From Gonatopus flavifemur (Eukaryota; Arthropoda; Insecta; Hymenoptera; Dryinidae), in assembly GCA_018340375.1 (NCBI GenBank), contig JAFFJZ010000007.1, positions 30,416,001 through 30,480,000 on the forward strand: 64,000 nucleotides of DNA, given 5' to 3'. A program made the translations under genes and the position numbers. This document shows, in pieces, positions 35,150-45,149 of the stretch. Each line of letters opens with the position of its first letter. Within the stretch, counting starts at the first letter, position 1. The notes beneath the pieces were generated by a model. It made no database searches. It had not been told where the DNA came from and was given only the letters and a program-made list of their open reading frames with translations.

Positions 35150-35380
35150 CACTGTAAAAAATTTCTATGGGGAATTTCACATAAATGTGGGTGAAGTAAT
35201 TAACACATACATTGATAGGAAATTTCCCGTAAATTTCGGGAAAAATCCTATACAAACAGCAATTTCAATATATTTTTATGTGAAAATTCCTATACGTGTA
35301 CGGGAATTCGCTTTTTCCTTGCAAGTATAGGAAATTTCCTTTACATATGTAGCAGAAAATCCCGAATATTTTTTACAGTG
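35150..35380. mobile_element. Element E4 (CACTGTAAAAAA ends)
   Basis: CACTGTAAAAAATTTCTATGG and CCCGAATATTTTTTACAGTG. Shares the next 60 bases with E3 (GTGAAGTAATTAACA..TACAT). Interior GGAAATTTCC words. An uninterrupted relative of E3. Confidence 0.85.
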
Positions 35381-35798
35381 TAGTTTTCAGCCCACATTTT
35401 CTGTTTTCAAATAAAAAAATCAATATGTAATATGTAACATCCATGAGGAAAAGAGAGAATTTGTGTGAGCATTAAAAAGGAACGGAAGATTAACAGCTCA
35501 GAGAAGTGATTCGGACAGGGAAAAAGAACGGATCAGAATTCGGCACGGATACGTGAAGTATAAGGAGAATCAGGCAGTCGATCGAAGAAAAGAAATGATC
35601 ATCTTGAGGGCATTCCGTAGTCTCCAAAGTTAGCAGATTTTTTCTCCCATTTCACTAAAGAATGAATGAATAAAATGAAGGAAATGAATCAAAAAGACCT
35701 GGTTTCGTACTCAAAGAATATTTTACTCATTGATCTTTCGTATTTTATCAGATTACTTTCCAGTAACATCGATAAACAAATCCACTTTAATAAAAATA

Positions 35799-35907
35799 CA
35801 CGCAGAAAAAAGTTTCATGAAATATTACTACACTAGAACAATAAAGTAGAGACAAAATCATAATGTCCGTACTTTACTGTAATTTTTAGGTAACTTTTTT
35901 CTACGTG
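35799..35907. mobile_element. 109-bp TA-flanked element, CACGCAG/CACGTAG ends
   Basis: CACGCAGAAAAAAGTTTCATG and GTAACTTTTTTCTACGTG, with TA outside both ends. The inner GTAGAGACAAAATC and TACTACACTAG words give a weak central dyad. Non-coding. Confidence 0.75.
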
Positions 35908-36035
35908 TACTTGATTCAGTCTACACTTTGAGAAGAATTTATCCGCAAATTTATGAGAACAGTGTTTACCGGGTTATTGAATATGTCCGTAGGATGAGTG
36001 AGGAAAAAATCAAAGTTTGACAAAACTCGATTTTA

Positions 36036-36925
36036 TTATTCAACATAGTTGTCTTCGAAGGCGATACAATGAGTATAGCGATTTTCCAACTTTTCGATAC
36101 CACTTTTATAGTATGATTCCTCTTTCTTTTCAAAATAGACCTCAGTTTCAGCAATTACTGCATCATTGGACTCGAATTTCTTTCCAGCAAGCATTCTCTT
36201 GAGGTCTGAAAACAGGAAGAAGTCGCTGGAGGCTAAATCTGGAGAATACGGTGGGTGGGTAAGCAATTCGAAGCTCAATTCATCCAATTTTGCCATCGTT
36301 TTCATCGATTTGTGACACGGTGTATTGTCTTGGTGAAACAACACTTTTTTCTTTCGCAAATGTGGCCGTTTCTTCGCGATTTCAGCCTTCCATCGATCCA
36401 AAAGTGCACAGTAATAGTCGCTGTTGATGGTGGTTCCTTTTTGGAGATAGTCAATGAATATTATTCCCTTTGCATCCCAAAATACAGACGCCATCACCTT
36501 ACCGGCCGACCGTTGCGTCTTTGCTCGCTTCGGATTCGATTCTTTGACTGCTGTCTATTCAGCTGACTTTCTTTTGGATTCCGGTGTGTAATGGTGAAGC
36601 CATGTCTCATCCATTGTCACATATCGACGATAGAATTCAATTTTATTGCGGTTTAACAGCGCCAAACACTCCTCTGAAGCATTAATTCGTTGTTGTTTTG
36701 GTCGACTATGAGCTCACGCGGCACCCACTTTGCACAGAGCTTTCGCTTACCCAAATGTTCGTGTAAAATGGTGAAAACACTACCATCTGATATCTTTACA
36801 ATGTTAGCTAGCTCGTGCGCCTTCAATTTGTGGGTATTTTTCATGTTTTCTGGAATAACAGCCTCATAATTCTCTGTGTGGATCTGCATGAAAATTTGTG
36901 ACAGTATAAGTTGAGCGAAATTCAT
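36036..36925 (-). pseudogene. mariner transposase remnant, irritans-like, 5'-truncated
   Basis: Two minus-strand pieces (36653-36925 and 36036-36497) and the sequence between them read as one mariner transposase lacking roughly the first quarter. The family cuts and pastes DNA at TA sites through a DD34D active site. All three aspartates survive: MDETW (codon at 36609-36611), HQDNTPCH, and SPDLASSDFF, the last two separated by 34 residues. The tail GIEKLENRYTHCIAFEDNYVE resembles the irritans subfamily. Two lesions are visible: a one-base deletion near 36696-36700 and a stop codon replacing a probable tryptophan at 36555-36557. I see no terminal repeats at either side, and another small element starts at 36973. 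A dead copy. Confidence 0.9.
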
Positions 36926-36972
36926 CTATGATCGAATAATTCAGTCATTAAATTAGCTGATCTTGAAATCCA

Positions 36973-37206
36973 CACTGTAAATTCACGTGTTTTATTTCAA
37001 CGCACTCAGGGTGTTTAAATCGTGTAGTAATTTTATGAACGCTTAAAAGTGTGTAAATATGTCAATAATTCAGATTAGGTGTTTTATAATAGAACATTTC
37101 GTTTGTTTCATGAGAGAATATTCACACACTTTTAAGAGTTCAAAGAGTGACTGCATGATCAAAATACTTCGAGCGTATTAAAATAAAACACTTGAATTTA
37201 GAGGGC
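36973..37206. mobile_element. Small element with TAAATTCA-GTGTTTTATTT ends
   Basis: The left edge TAAATTCACGTGTTTTATTTC is matched by the inverse of GAAT..TAAAATAAAACACTTGAATTTA at the right. Inner arms pair CTTAAAAGTGTGTAAATAT with ATATTCACACACTTTTAAG. Non-coding. Confidence 0.75.
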
Positions 37207-37608
37207 ATTTCACCTCTCCGAATTTCATCTGTAAATCTTACATCGAGCGTACAATCATAGACATACACATAGACATTACATGTAAACATGTGTATATGGT
37301 ATACATGATTGTGTATAGATGAACATCGAGTTAAATTTCGTATTACAAGACTGACAATGGATGATCTGACTCGGAATGTAGCCGGTAGCGCGAGGAAGCT
37401 CCAGTTAAATCGGATGGATGATGAAAAGAGACTGGAATTCGAAGCAGGTGAATTTAACTGAATGTCAAGTGCGAGCCTTGGAAGTGAATTTCTAGTTGAT
37501 ACGGTGTAACGATACAGGTCAAGCGCAGAATCGAATAATCAATATAAACCACGTCCTGCAACTTAAAAGGTAGAATAATGTATGAATCAAATACTGGATT
37601 CTTAACTT

Positions 37609-37728
37609 CCCTAGCGTGTATGAACTCTGGCCCACTCTGGCCACACCCTGGCCCATCCTCGCGCCCATATTGGCAGGATGGGGCCCATGCTGGGCCAGGC
37701 TAGACCCCATGGTACATACATGCTAGAG
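37609..37728. mobile_element. 120-bp GC-rich element G, copy 2
   Basis: CCCTAGCGTGTATGAACTC and TACATACATGCTAGAG, length identical to copy 1. TTAA is found directly at the right flank and three bases outside the left CCC (TTAACTTCCC). This may mean a TTAA target with a slightly longer end, as in piggyBac-type elements. Interior GGCCCACTCTGGCCACACCC and GATGGGGCCCATGCTGGGCC. Confidence 0.85.
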
Positions 37729-37855
37729 TTAACTCAGGAAATAATGTCTACGTACATGAATTCAGATTCATATATATTCTACATTACATTCATTGTATAA
37801 GAACATGAAACAACTATAAATAATGCTATAATTCACCTTAAATTTAATGTGAAAT

Positions 37856-38151
37856 CCCTAGTAGAAATTTCGGACAAGAAAATACGAGGGCCTGATAAGG
37901 CATGCCTGATTTCCTATCAGGCCCTCGTAAGGTTTCCTTAGGGTTTTCCCTTCTTTGCTTGATTTTATGGAAATCTTATCCGAATTCTATTGTACCCTTG
38001 CGTTATCACCCTATTTCAATCTCATTAAGGAAATCAGGTGAGGCCTTTGTAAGGGCCTCATAAGATTTCCCTTATTTACGGTTTCCCTATTCTAACCTGA
38101 TCAGGACATTATTGAAAATAGGGAATGCCTGATCAAATTTTTACTATAGGG
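37856..38151. mobile_element. 296-bp element with CCCTA..GAAATTT ends
   Basis: Left end CCCTAGTAGAAATTTCGGAC; the inverse of the right end is CCCTATAGTAAAAATTTGATC. Inside, GAGGGCCTGATAAGG, CTATCAGGCCCTCGTAAGG and GGCCTCATAAGATTTCCC repeat the same word both ways. Non-coding. Confidence 0.7.
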
Positions 38152-38359
38152 ATGGGTATGAAACTGAATTCATGCACGTACTTGAAAACAACTTCCAGGA
38201 AAAGATTAGAATTAATGCAGGAGGTTTTAACACTGTAATCAGTTGGATGTCAATTATTGTACCCATCGGAAACTGATCAAGAATTGATTCATGTATGTTT
38301 ACACGGGTTCCGTAATTGCGGTAAATAAATTTGCCGATCGCTGGACATTTCTCCGTCGC

Positions 38360-38445
38360 TTTTCTGTCCCTCCACCTTGTATCCACGTCTCCCTTTTATC
38401 CACCTCACCTCCAGGGAGATGCGACGTGTACATCGATGGATGTCC
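38360..38445 (+). repeat. Short dispersed repeat, copy 2
   Basis: TGTATCCACGTCTCCC, TTTTATCCACCTC and GGAGATGCGACGTG match 25985-26060 in order and spacing. Flanks are unrelated. Confidence 0.6.
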
Positions 38446-38544
38446 TATCAGGAGTTATTATTCGATGTCTTGTTGTTTGAATGGTTTTTCAAACAAACAA
38501 TAGAATATAAATAAGGTCGATGTTGTACCGTTAAACGATACGAT

Positions 38545-38686
38545 CTGAATTCGAAATTTTCGCCGAAAAGACGTAATTTGACAATCGCTAGTTGTTTCTA
38601 GTGATTACTGAAAAGTGACTTGCGATTATCAAATTAGGTTAATCCGGCAAAAAAATCGTTTGGCGAATTCAGACCATACCCGTTAA
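38545..38686. mobile_element. Foldback element, TCTGAATTCG arms
   Basis: Arms pair ATCTGAATTCG.. with CGAATTCAGACCAT, and GTAATTTGACAATCGC with GCGATTATCAAATTA, around TAGTTGTTTCTAGTG. The flanking words CCGTTAAACGAT occur on both outer sides (38529 and 38689) in the same orientation and could be part of the element or a duplication. Confidence 0.65.
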
Positions 38687-39025
38687 ACGATGTAAGAACA
38701 TCGATGTCAATTGATGTTATACTCATCAATTTTTAGTAAACAATACATCAGAACGAGAGAAACAATTAACAGTGGTTTCTAGATGTCGGACCAGGGTTGC
38801 CGCATAAATTGACATACAATTGATACGCTAAGAGCAAAAGTGGCACCCAAATTGTTGTCAAGCAAAAACAGGACACGAACTTTGGAGAGCAAGAATGGAA
38901 CGTCAAAAGTTTCAAGCAAAAGCGATACATCTATAATTCGGAACGAAATAGCAACCACAGAAATCTCCGGGCAGAAATGAAACACTGAGAGAGCTCGAGC
39001 AAAAACGAACGAGCGCATAAATACA

Positions 39026-40048
39026 CACGGACAAAAATGTGTATGGTAGAACCAGCAATATGAGAATTGTTAATATTTTATTGTTGGTTACACAAGCATT
39101 TGTTGTTCTCACAGCAACAGCACATTGTTTTTTCAACAAGAATTGTATTGCCGAAAATCCCTGGTTGAAATGACAATATGAGTTGCCGTTTGAATACACA
39201 ATAAACATTGTTAGTTTGACAAAACAATATCAAGCAGCGAGCACAATAAGTATCATTGAATTAACAAAATAAATTGTTGTAACGAAATCCATTCATTGTC
39301 AAAACAGTTATATATTTTGAACATATAAAACAGAATAATTAATCCCATGAGAAAATAATTTTGATCCATCACGGGAGACGGTTAACCTTTCCTTGATGAA
39401 ATTTTTCTTGAAGCCACAAATACAAAAATTGATTTCAATTTCTGATTGATCAACAAACTTTACATGAGTTTCATAAACACATTTGACAAGTTTTATTCAT
39501 TCCTGAAAAAATTCCTGTGATTCAGATCCTAATTCATTCATTTATCGTGCACAATTTTATGTTTGCCTTGAATATATTCCCATCGTAGACTCTCAAAAAA
39601 GTCGAGGATTACAATCAATGGCAATTCAAGTACTCAGTTGTCATCTTGGAGATCTGCTAAAATGATAAAGGCTTTGTTTCCCATTCGGAGAACTCGGATT
39701 CAAATCTCACTCTGAGGCAACTTTCCAACTGTGGAACTTAAAATTGCCTTTGCTTCACAAACGAATCAAAACAAATCGTGATAGAATGTTTGTAGTAATA
39801 AATTCGGACGAAAAATTTTTTTCCTCAGTCAAAAGTAATATTTTTCGAATATTTAAATATAAATTATCCATATAACTATATAATATTGCAAAATTGAATA
39901 TTTGAATTGTTAATACTCTTGACAATATAATATTGTTGTCAATTGAGCAATAGCGACGGTCATATTTTTACGATATTTATTGTGGGTTGATATATAACAA
40001 TATTTTATTGTCAATCCAGCAATATTATTGTTAGTTTTTTTCTCCGTG
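39026..40048. mobile_element. 1-kb CACGG-ended element hosting a SINE2 copy
   Basis: CACGGACAAAAATG at the left, GTTTTTTTCTCCGTG at the right. Inside both ends are runs of AACAATATTTTATTGT words in inverse orientation, giving foldback arms. A tRNA-like composite (39600-39815) lies in the middle. Non-coding; a 37-codon frame at 39060-39173 is discussed among the rejected items. Confidence 0.65.
39600..39815 (+). repeat. tRNA-like composite (SINE2), copy 3
   Basis: CATCTTGGAGATCTGCTAAAATGATAAAGGC aligns to the A-box region of copy 1, and AACTCGGATTCAAATCTCAC to its B box (39705-39717). The tail CGTGATAGAATGTTTGTAG...AAATTTTTTTCCTC parallels copy 1. The 141-bp module is absent or too decayed to see. 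Confidence 0.65.
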
Positions 40049-40085
40049 AGAAATTGGGTTCTGTTTCCATAGCCATTGTCTCGTA

Positions 40086-41408
40086 CGAGGTGTGTTCAAA
40101 AAGTAAGGTGACTTTTCAAATTTCGCGGGCAACGTACTTTCGATTATCGATTTTTTTGTTTTGTTATGTTGGCACACTCTTCCCGAACATCTGTACCAAG
40201 TTTCAAGTGTATAGCATTTTTTGTTTGGTTGTGAGAGGTGTAAAGGTTATAAGTGTTTTGCGTGCTCGGCGATTTCTTGCTATCGAAAAATATGGATCAA
40301 AGGATTTGCATCAAATTTTGTGTAAAAAATAAAATAAAGTGCTCCGAAACACTTAAAATGTTGACAGTAGCATACGGTGAAACTGTTCTGAGTAAAAAAA
40401 ATGTTTACAAGTGGTACAAACTCTTCCAAGATGGCCGGGAAGATGCCAATGACGAGCCTCGCTCTGGACGCCCAAGCACGTCAACAACTGATGAAAACGT
40501 TCAAGCAGTGAAGAAAATTGTTTTGGAAAATCGTCGAATCACTATCAGAGAAGTTGCTGAGGATGTTGGTTTATCGCTTGGCTCGTGCCATGAAATTTTT
40601 TCTAACGTTTTGGGCATGAGACGTGTGTCAGCGAAGTTTGTTCCGAAATTGCTAAATTTTGACCAAAAGAACCGTCGCATGAGCATCGCTCAAGAACTGT
40701 TGAATGACGTCAACGACGACCCAGATTTACTCAAAAGGGTCATAACTGGTGACGAATCATGGGTATATGGGTTATGATGTCGAAACCAAAGTCCAATCGT
40801 CTTCATGGAAGACCCCAGATGAGCCAAGACCGAAAAAAGCACGCCAAGTTCGATCAAATGTCAAAGTTTTGCTCACTGTTTTCTTCGATTACCATGGCGT
40901 GGTGCATCAGGAGTTCTTACCATATGGTCGTACGGTCAATAAACAGTATTATCTTGAAGTTATGCGCCGTTTGCGAGAAGCAATACGAAGAAAACGTCCA
41001 GAATTGTGGAAAAATAATTCATAGCTTTTGCATCACGATAATGCCCCTGCTCACTCATCTTTGCTTGTGAGAGATTTTTTGGCCAAAAACAACACCACAA
41101 TCATGCCTCAGCCACCATATTCACCGGATTTGGCCCCATGTGACTTTTTCTTGTTCCCAAAACTAAAGAGACCTATGAAAGGACGGAGATTTGCAACGAT
41201 TGAAGAGATAAAGACTGCATCGCTGGAAGAGCTCAAGGCTATACCGAAAAGTGCTTATGAGAAGTGCTTTGAGGATTGGAAAAACCGTTGGCATAAGTTT
41301 ATTGTATCTGAGGGGGATTACTTTGAAGGGGACAACATAAATATTGATGAATAAATAAATATTTTTTCTTAAAAATACAAAGTCACCTTACTTTTTGAAC
41401 ACACCTCG
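40086..41408 (+). mobile_element. Nearly intact mariner element, 1323 bp
   Basis: Both ends carry a perfect 30-bp inverted repeat beginning CGAGGTGTGTTCAAAAAGTA, each flanked by TA (40084-40085 and 41409-41410). Length, TA duplication and end structure are those of mariner elements. The single gene inside (40292-41354) has two lesions. Perfect inverted ends imply a fairly recent insertion. Confidence 0.97.
40292..41354 (+). pseudogene. mariner transposase, two lesions
   Basis: Start ATG at 40292 (MDQRICIKFC), about 353 residues if the lesions are ignored, the usual mariner length. N-terminal helix-turn-helix region (KNKIKCSETLKMLTVAYGE, then REVAEDVGLSLGSCHEIFS); catalytic domain with all three aspartates: TGDESW (40751-40753), HHDNAPAH (41037-41039) and YSPDLAPCD (41142-41144), the last pair 34 residues apart. 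One extra G in GGG at 40769-40771 shifts the frame right after the first motif. TAG at 41022-41024, probably from TGG, stops the second piece just before the HHDN motif. Otherwise the reading is clean. The enzyme would bind the inverted ends and cut at TA. I leave the subfamily open; the C-terminal block differs from the irritans-like and mauritiana-like copies in this window. Confidence 0.96.
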
Positions 41409-41424
41409 TATATAAAGGAAACAA

Positions 41425-41580
41425 TATGTTTCTTGTTCCCAGTAAATTTGCTTGGAACTGAGAAAATACTGTTTCAGTTCAAGAGGAATTTAAAACCTAA
41501 GCTTGAACTGAAACAATATTTTCTCCATTCACAGCAAATCAAACAAGATTTGGAACAAGAAAAATATTGTTTTTGTTATG
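41425..41580. mobile_element. Foldback element, 41.4-kb hairpin 1
   Basis: ATGTTTCTTGTTCC, AGCAAATTT-like and CTTGAACTGAAACA blocks pair across a short centre (left TTTCTTGTTCC..TTTGCTTGG..ACTGTTTCAGTTCAAG; right CTTGAACTGAAACAATATTTTCTC..TTGGAACAAGAAA). Lies 16 bases after the mariner. Non-coding. Confidence 0.75.
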
Positions 41581-41589
41581 TATGAGACT

Positions 41590-41691
41590 ATCCCACACAG
41601 CACCACAGTCCCAGGAGAATTCATGAAGAATTCTCATTGAACTGATTGTGTTCTTTATGAATTCTTCTGGGACTGTGGTGCTGTGTGGGAT
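41590..41691. mobile_element. Foldback element, near-perfect 41-bp arms
   Basis: ATCCCACACAGCACCACAGT..CCCAG at the left and its inverse at the right match over 41 bases with two differences, around a loop of about 20 bases. The ends fit the CCCANNYARCAC motif of other elements in the window. Confidence 0.9.
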
Positions 41692-42202
41692 GGGTGTGTA
41701 ATCCAGACAATTTTTTTTCTGTATATGATCGAACCTTCGAAGCATTGGAATGATATCAAATATTGCTATACTGAACGTGATGATATAAAATTATTCAGAA
41801 AAAATTGTATGTGAAGGTAAAAACATTCAACAAAAGTCTCCCTTGTTCAATTTTGTCCGATCCACAATAAGGATTCTCTGCAGGGAGAATGGTTATTGAT
41901 ATGATACCCGTGTCCTTTTTCCTAACAAAACTTCTAGTGAGATGTACCACATCATTGATGGCGTTTAAAGAACCGAAAAATCGAATTCTGTATCGGACTA
42001 GCGTGATATGTTGCGCATAATATTTCCGCCCCATTGCATCGCCAAGGATGCATTTATAGTCTAGAACATTCATTGTGAGAAGAAGAAAGGGATGTTCCTT
42101 TAGGGTCAGAAATTTTGAACGAAAATTTTCCAATAACGATGGAAGGACGTGATGTGAAAAATGCAGATGTTTGCTCGTTGATACAAACCGGAATGAAGGG
42201 TG

Positions 42203-42414
42203 CACAGTAGAAAATTTGGTGTATTTTTAATACATGTGCTTGTCCCAAACGGTCCACTCAAAATTCATGTTGAATATTGATACAAAGGATGTGAGAAATT
42301 AACACAAAACTGTCAAGTTTACATTGAGAATCTGTCGATTTGATACTCGTATGTTTTGATTTTCAATACGGATTTTAAGTGGACAGTTTCTAGAACAAAA
42401 TTTTTTACTGCGTG
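42203..42414. mobile_element. Small element, AAATTTGGTGTATTTT ends (tentative)
   Basis: GTAGAAAATTTGG at the left and AACAAAATTTTTTACTGCG at the right are weakly inverse. GTCCACTCAAAATTCATGTTGAATA inside the left edge pairs with AATACGGATTTTAAGTGGAC inside the right edge. Boundaries are uncertain. Confidence 0.45.
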
Positions 42415-42837
42415 GATTTTTATAGTTTTTGAGCCTCCGCATTTGATACTGCAGACAACGAGAAGTTCCACAATCCTTCAGAAAGTGGAGAAAATCTTTT
42501 CCAACGCCCTAAAAAAATCTTTTTTTATGATGAAAGAATATGGGAGAATTTGTTTTCTTCGGCAAATATAATAACACGTGCTTCAAGACAATCTAAGTTC
42601 ATTTTTTGATAGAATCGTGTAGTTTTTCTTCAAGTATCTCTTACTATAACGTATACGAATTAGAGATAAGATAATAAAGAAAATTCTATCTCTCATCCGT
42701 ACACAGAGAAAAATGAGGATGACCTACACAGCACACAGCTCTTGGAGGTATCTAAGAGAATACTCAATTAAGAGATCTCCAAGAACGTTCTTGAAAAGTT
42801 CTTGAAGATATCTTTCAGAAGTGTTGAAAAGACATCT

Positions 42838-43078
42838 TCAGGAGCGGACTATGGCCTGCGCCAACGGCGCCATGGCGTAGGGGCGGCAGGTCGTGAAAGG
42901 GCGGCAATGTCGGAAATTTGAATAATTTAAAAATAATTTTGAGGAGAATAATAAATTTCAATCAATAAAAGAAAAATTTTCAGTAATGAATACCTTCGTG
43001 AAAAATTAATTTTTGCTGTCATATAAGGACCGGCAAGCTAGATGGCACAGGGGCGGCAAAACCAAAGTTCGCCTCTGA
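42838..43078. mobile_element. GC-edged insertion in A3
   Basis: This 240-bp stretch is absent from A1 and A2 at the same point. Its left edge has GGCGTAGGGGCGGCAGG and its right edge GGCACAGGGGCGGCAAAACC, in the same orientation, so the edges are direct rather than inverted repeats. CATCTT-like words border both sides, which may be a target duplication. Confidence 0.55.
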
Positions 43079-43631
43079 ACATCTTGTAAAAGATTTCTAA
43101 AAGATGTCTTGATTGAAGACATCTCAAAGACGATCATGGAAGATATCTTCTTGAGAGACTTTAACAAGATACGTTTGAGAAGATAAATTGTCAGTAGGGT
43201 TAGGTTATGGATACCTGAACATATGAATTGACATGAATGGCATTCGGAATGTGCCTTTTAGTATAATCGAATTAAAGATGTGATAAATTCGTTCACAAAA
43301 CGAAAGCTTGAAAAATCTATACCCATGCCAAGGGATTTTAAATTCCGCAAAAAGTACGATTTTGTAACCTTTTGATACCCGCGCTGGAATCAACGAATCT
43401 CCAAAACACAAATATTTTACAAATTACTAAACTTTTTCCGCTCAATTTTATGTATAGCTTTCAAGTGAATGGAAAGAAAATTCTCATTTATACTCATCAA
43501 CAAGTTATTCTTCAATAACGATGAGATAGAAATAATTGAAAAAGAATCTGTGGTATCCACGGCCAACTTATCTGACATTTATTTATATAATAACAGTTTT
43601 TTCAAAAAATTACTTTTACTCACAAAATGTA

Positions 43632-43870
43632 GATCACTGACACTATTTCACTGTTATATTGACAATTATTAGCATTAAAATCAAACTGTCTGTATAGCTC
43701 AGGTCCCTGAAGCGTAAGTACATTCGTAAGACGCGCGGGTTCGATTCCCGCAACCTCAAGGATTGAAATAAAGTAAACTTCATAAGAATGCAAAAGCGAT
43801 AAAGACAGACAGGGGGGAAGGAAGAAGAAGACGTGATAATTTTTTTTGTGAATAAATTCAAGTTTTTTCT
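43632..43870 (+). repeat. tRNA-derived segment of family A, copy A3
   Basis: TATAGCTCAGGTCCCTGAAGC followed by GCGGGTTCGATTCCCGC, a T-arm with a perfect 5-bp stem and 7-base loop and a consensus B box. Only the T-arm folds properly. The preceding TGTTATATTGACAATTAT and the following GGAAGAAGAAG...GTGAATAAATTCAAG are shared with A1. A polymerase III internal promoter could still work, but this is not shown. Confidence 0.75.
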
Positions 43871-44499
43871 GAGACATTTTCATGAATTTTTCAAGACATC
43901 TTTAAGAAATCTTGAAGAACACTTTTAGATTTTTCAATTTCTCCTCAAAGATATCTTTGAATTGAGAAGTCTCCGAAAGATCTTTCAGAAATCTGTTCAT
44001 ATTGCATAAGACATCTTTTCGAATACGAAAAGATATCTTCCAGAAAATTCTTCAAGACTTTTTGTACTTTTGGAAGATATCTTTGAGAATCCTAAAAGAT
44101 ATCTTCGTGTCTGTTTGGGTCGAGTAACTGCTATTCCAACCGCGGTAGCTTTGACTCCAGCATCAAATCAAGTCAGTATATGGATGACTATTTTCAGAGT
44201 AGAAGTTACTGCATTGGAGTACTCCTCACCGATTTTCAAGAAAGATTTACTTTGTTAGGAGTAAGCCATTCTGAAAATACTGTAGGAGCTACCAAAAAAT
44301 GTTGACTAATCGTATGAAGTGAAATATACTCCTTCATTTTTCCCCGTGTATACTTCAATAGATACCTCAAAAAAACTACGATTCTATCAAAAAATGAACT
44401 TGACTTGTCTTGAGGCACGTATTATTAAACTTTCTTCCGTATTTCCGTAGAATGTGAATTTTTAACGACCACCCTAATTTGCATTAAATCTTGTATATG

Positions 44500-44802
44500 G
44501 CATTCCATAGCACTGGTACTAAAATTTTGCAGAACAAATGGACTGGAATTTTTTCATTCTTGCGCAAGATTTTTTCAATATTTTCATCCATACCTTTGTC
44601 AATTTCGTACAAGAAAATTTCAGTTGTACAAAAATTCAATCCCTACATTCACATTTAATTTCGCAGATTCTGGTGGTTGTTATTAATTCGAAGTTGCTTT
44701 TACTGCAGTTTTTATGGCTATCTTTCATTTGTTTATCACTTGGAACTCATTCCCATAACTGACTTCAGTTCATTAATTGAAATAAATTTTTTTCCCAGTG
44801 TA
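44500..44802. repeat. Decayed CACTGT-type fragment (tentative)
   Basis: The right end CCCAGTG followed by TA, with AAATTTTGCAGAACAAATGGACTGG in the left half, is reminiscent of E1 (TTTTTGCAGTACAAATGTGCTG). I cannot find the other terminus. Low confidence. Confidence 0.3.
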
Positions 44803-45149
44803 CATGCATCGGAATATTTCGATAAATGCTTCTACTGTATCATGTATGATGTAGTAATATGCCATTGATAAACCACCCTCAAACGCCACAAGTTTCGACC
44901 ATAAATCGAAATAATTTTGCCTTATTGCTGGTGCGATCATTAGTTTTTTACGTGACCGATGATTCACTGCGACCCGGGATGAACTATCAATGAACTCCAT
45001 GAATGTGATGCGTTATTATTGGGGCAATTTATCACTCCATATCGACAGTTCAATCCACAGAAAAACCTATTCGCAATTCCAAAATATCGCAATCATCACA
45101 AATGAATGGGAATTTTTGAATCCCTGTTGAAGTTCAAGTAAATGATCAT

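Larger units (their letters stand above)
42735..44112 (+). mobile_element. Family A repeat, copy A3
   Basis: Starts ACAGCACACAGCTCTTGG with the family words (GTATCTAAGAGAATACTC, GATCTCCAAGAACGTTCTTG, AAGATATCTTTCAGAAGTGTTG, AAGACATCTT). It resumes after an insertion at 43079, passes through TTGTCAGTAGGGTTAGGTTATGG and the tRNA-like part (43692-43757), and ends GAATCCTAAAAGATATCTTCGTGTCTGTTTGGG. The ends are weakly inverse (CCTACACAGCACA against CCCAAACAGACAC). The most complete copy of the family in the window. Non-coding. Confidence 0.7.

Noticed and set aside
39060..39173. 37-codon frame with a hydrophobic start (MRIVNILLLVTQAFVVLTAT) and two cysteines, resembling a small secreted peptide
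   Set aside because: It lies in the arm of a CACGG-ended foldback whose AACAATATTTTATTGT words by themselves give Ile/Leu/Val codons. No conserved partner, promoter or splice context is visible. Peptidomics or RNA reads would be needed to revive it.
43688..43757. A functional tRNA gene
   Set aside because: The T-arm is perfect, but the acceptor stem, D-arm and anticodon arm do not fold, and a sister copy near 8.9 kb shows the same defect. It is a tRNA-derived repeat.
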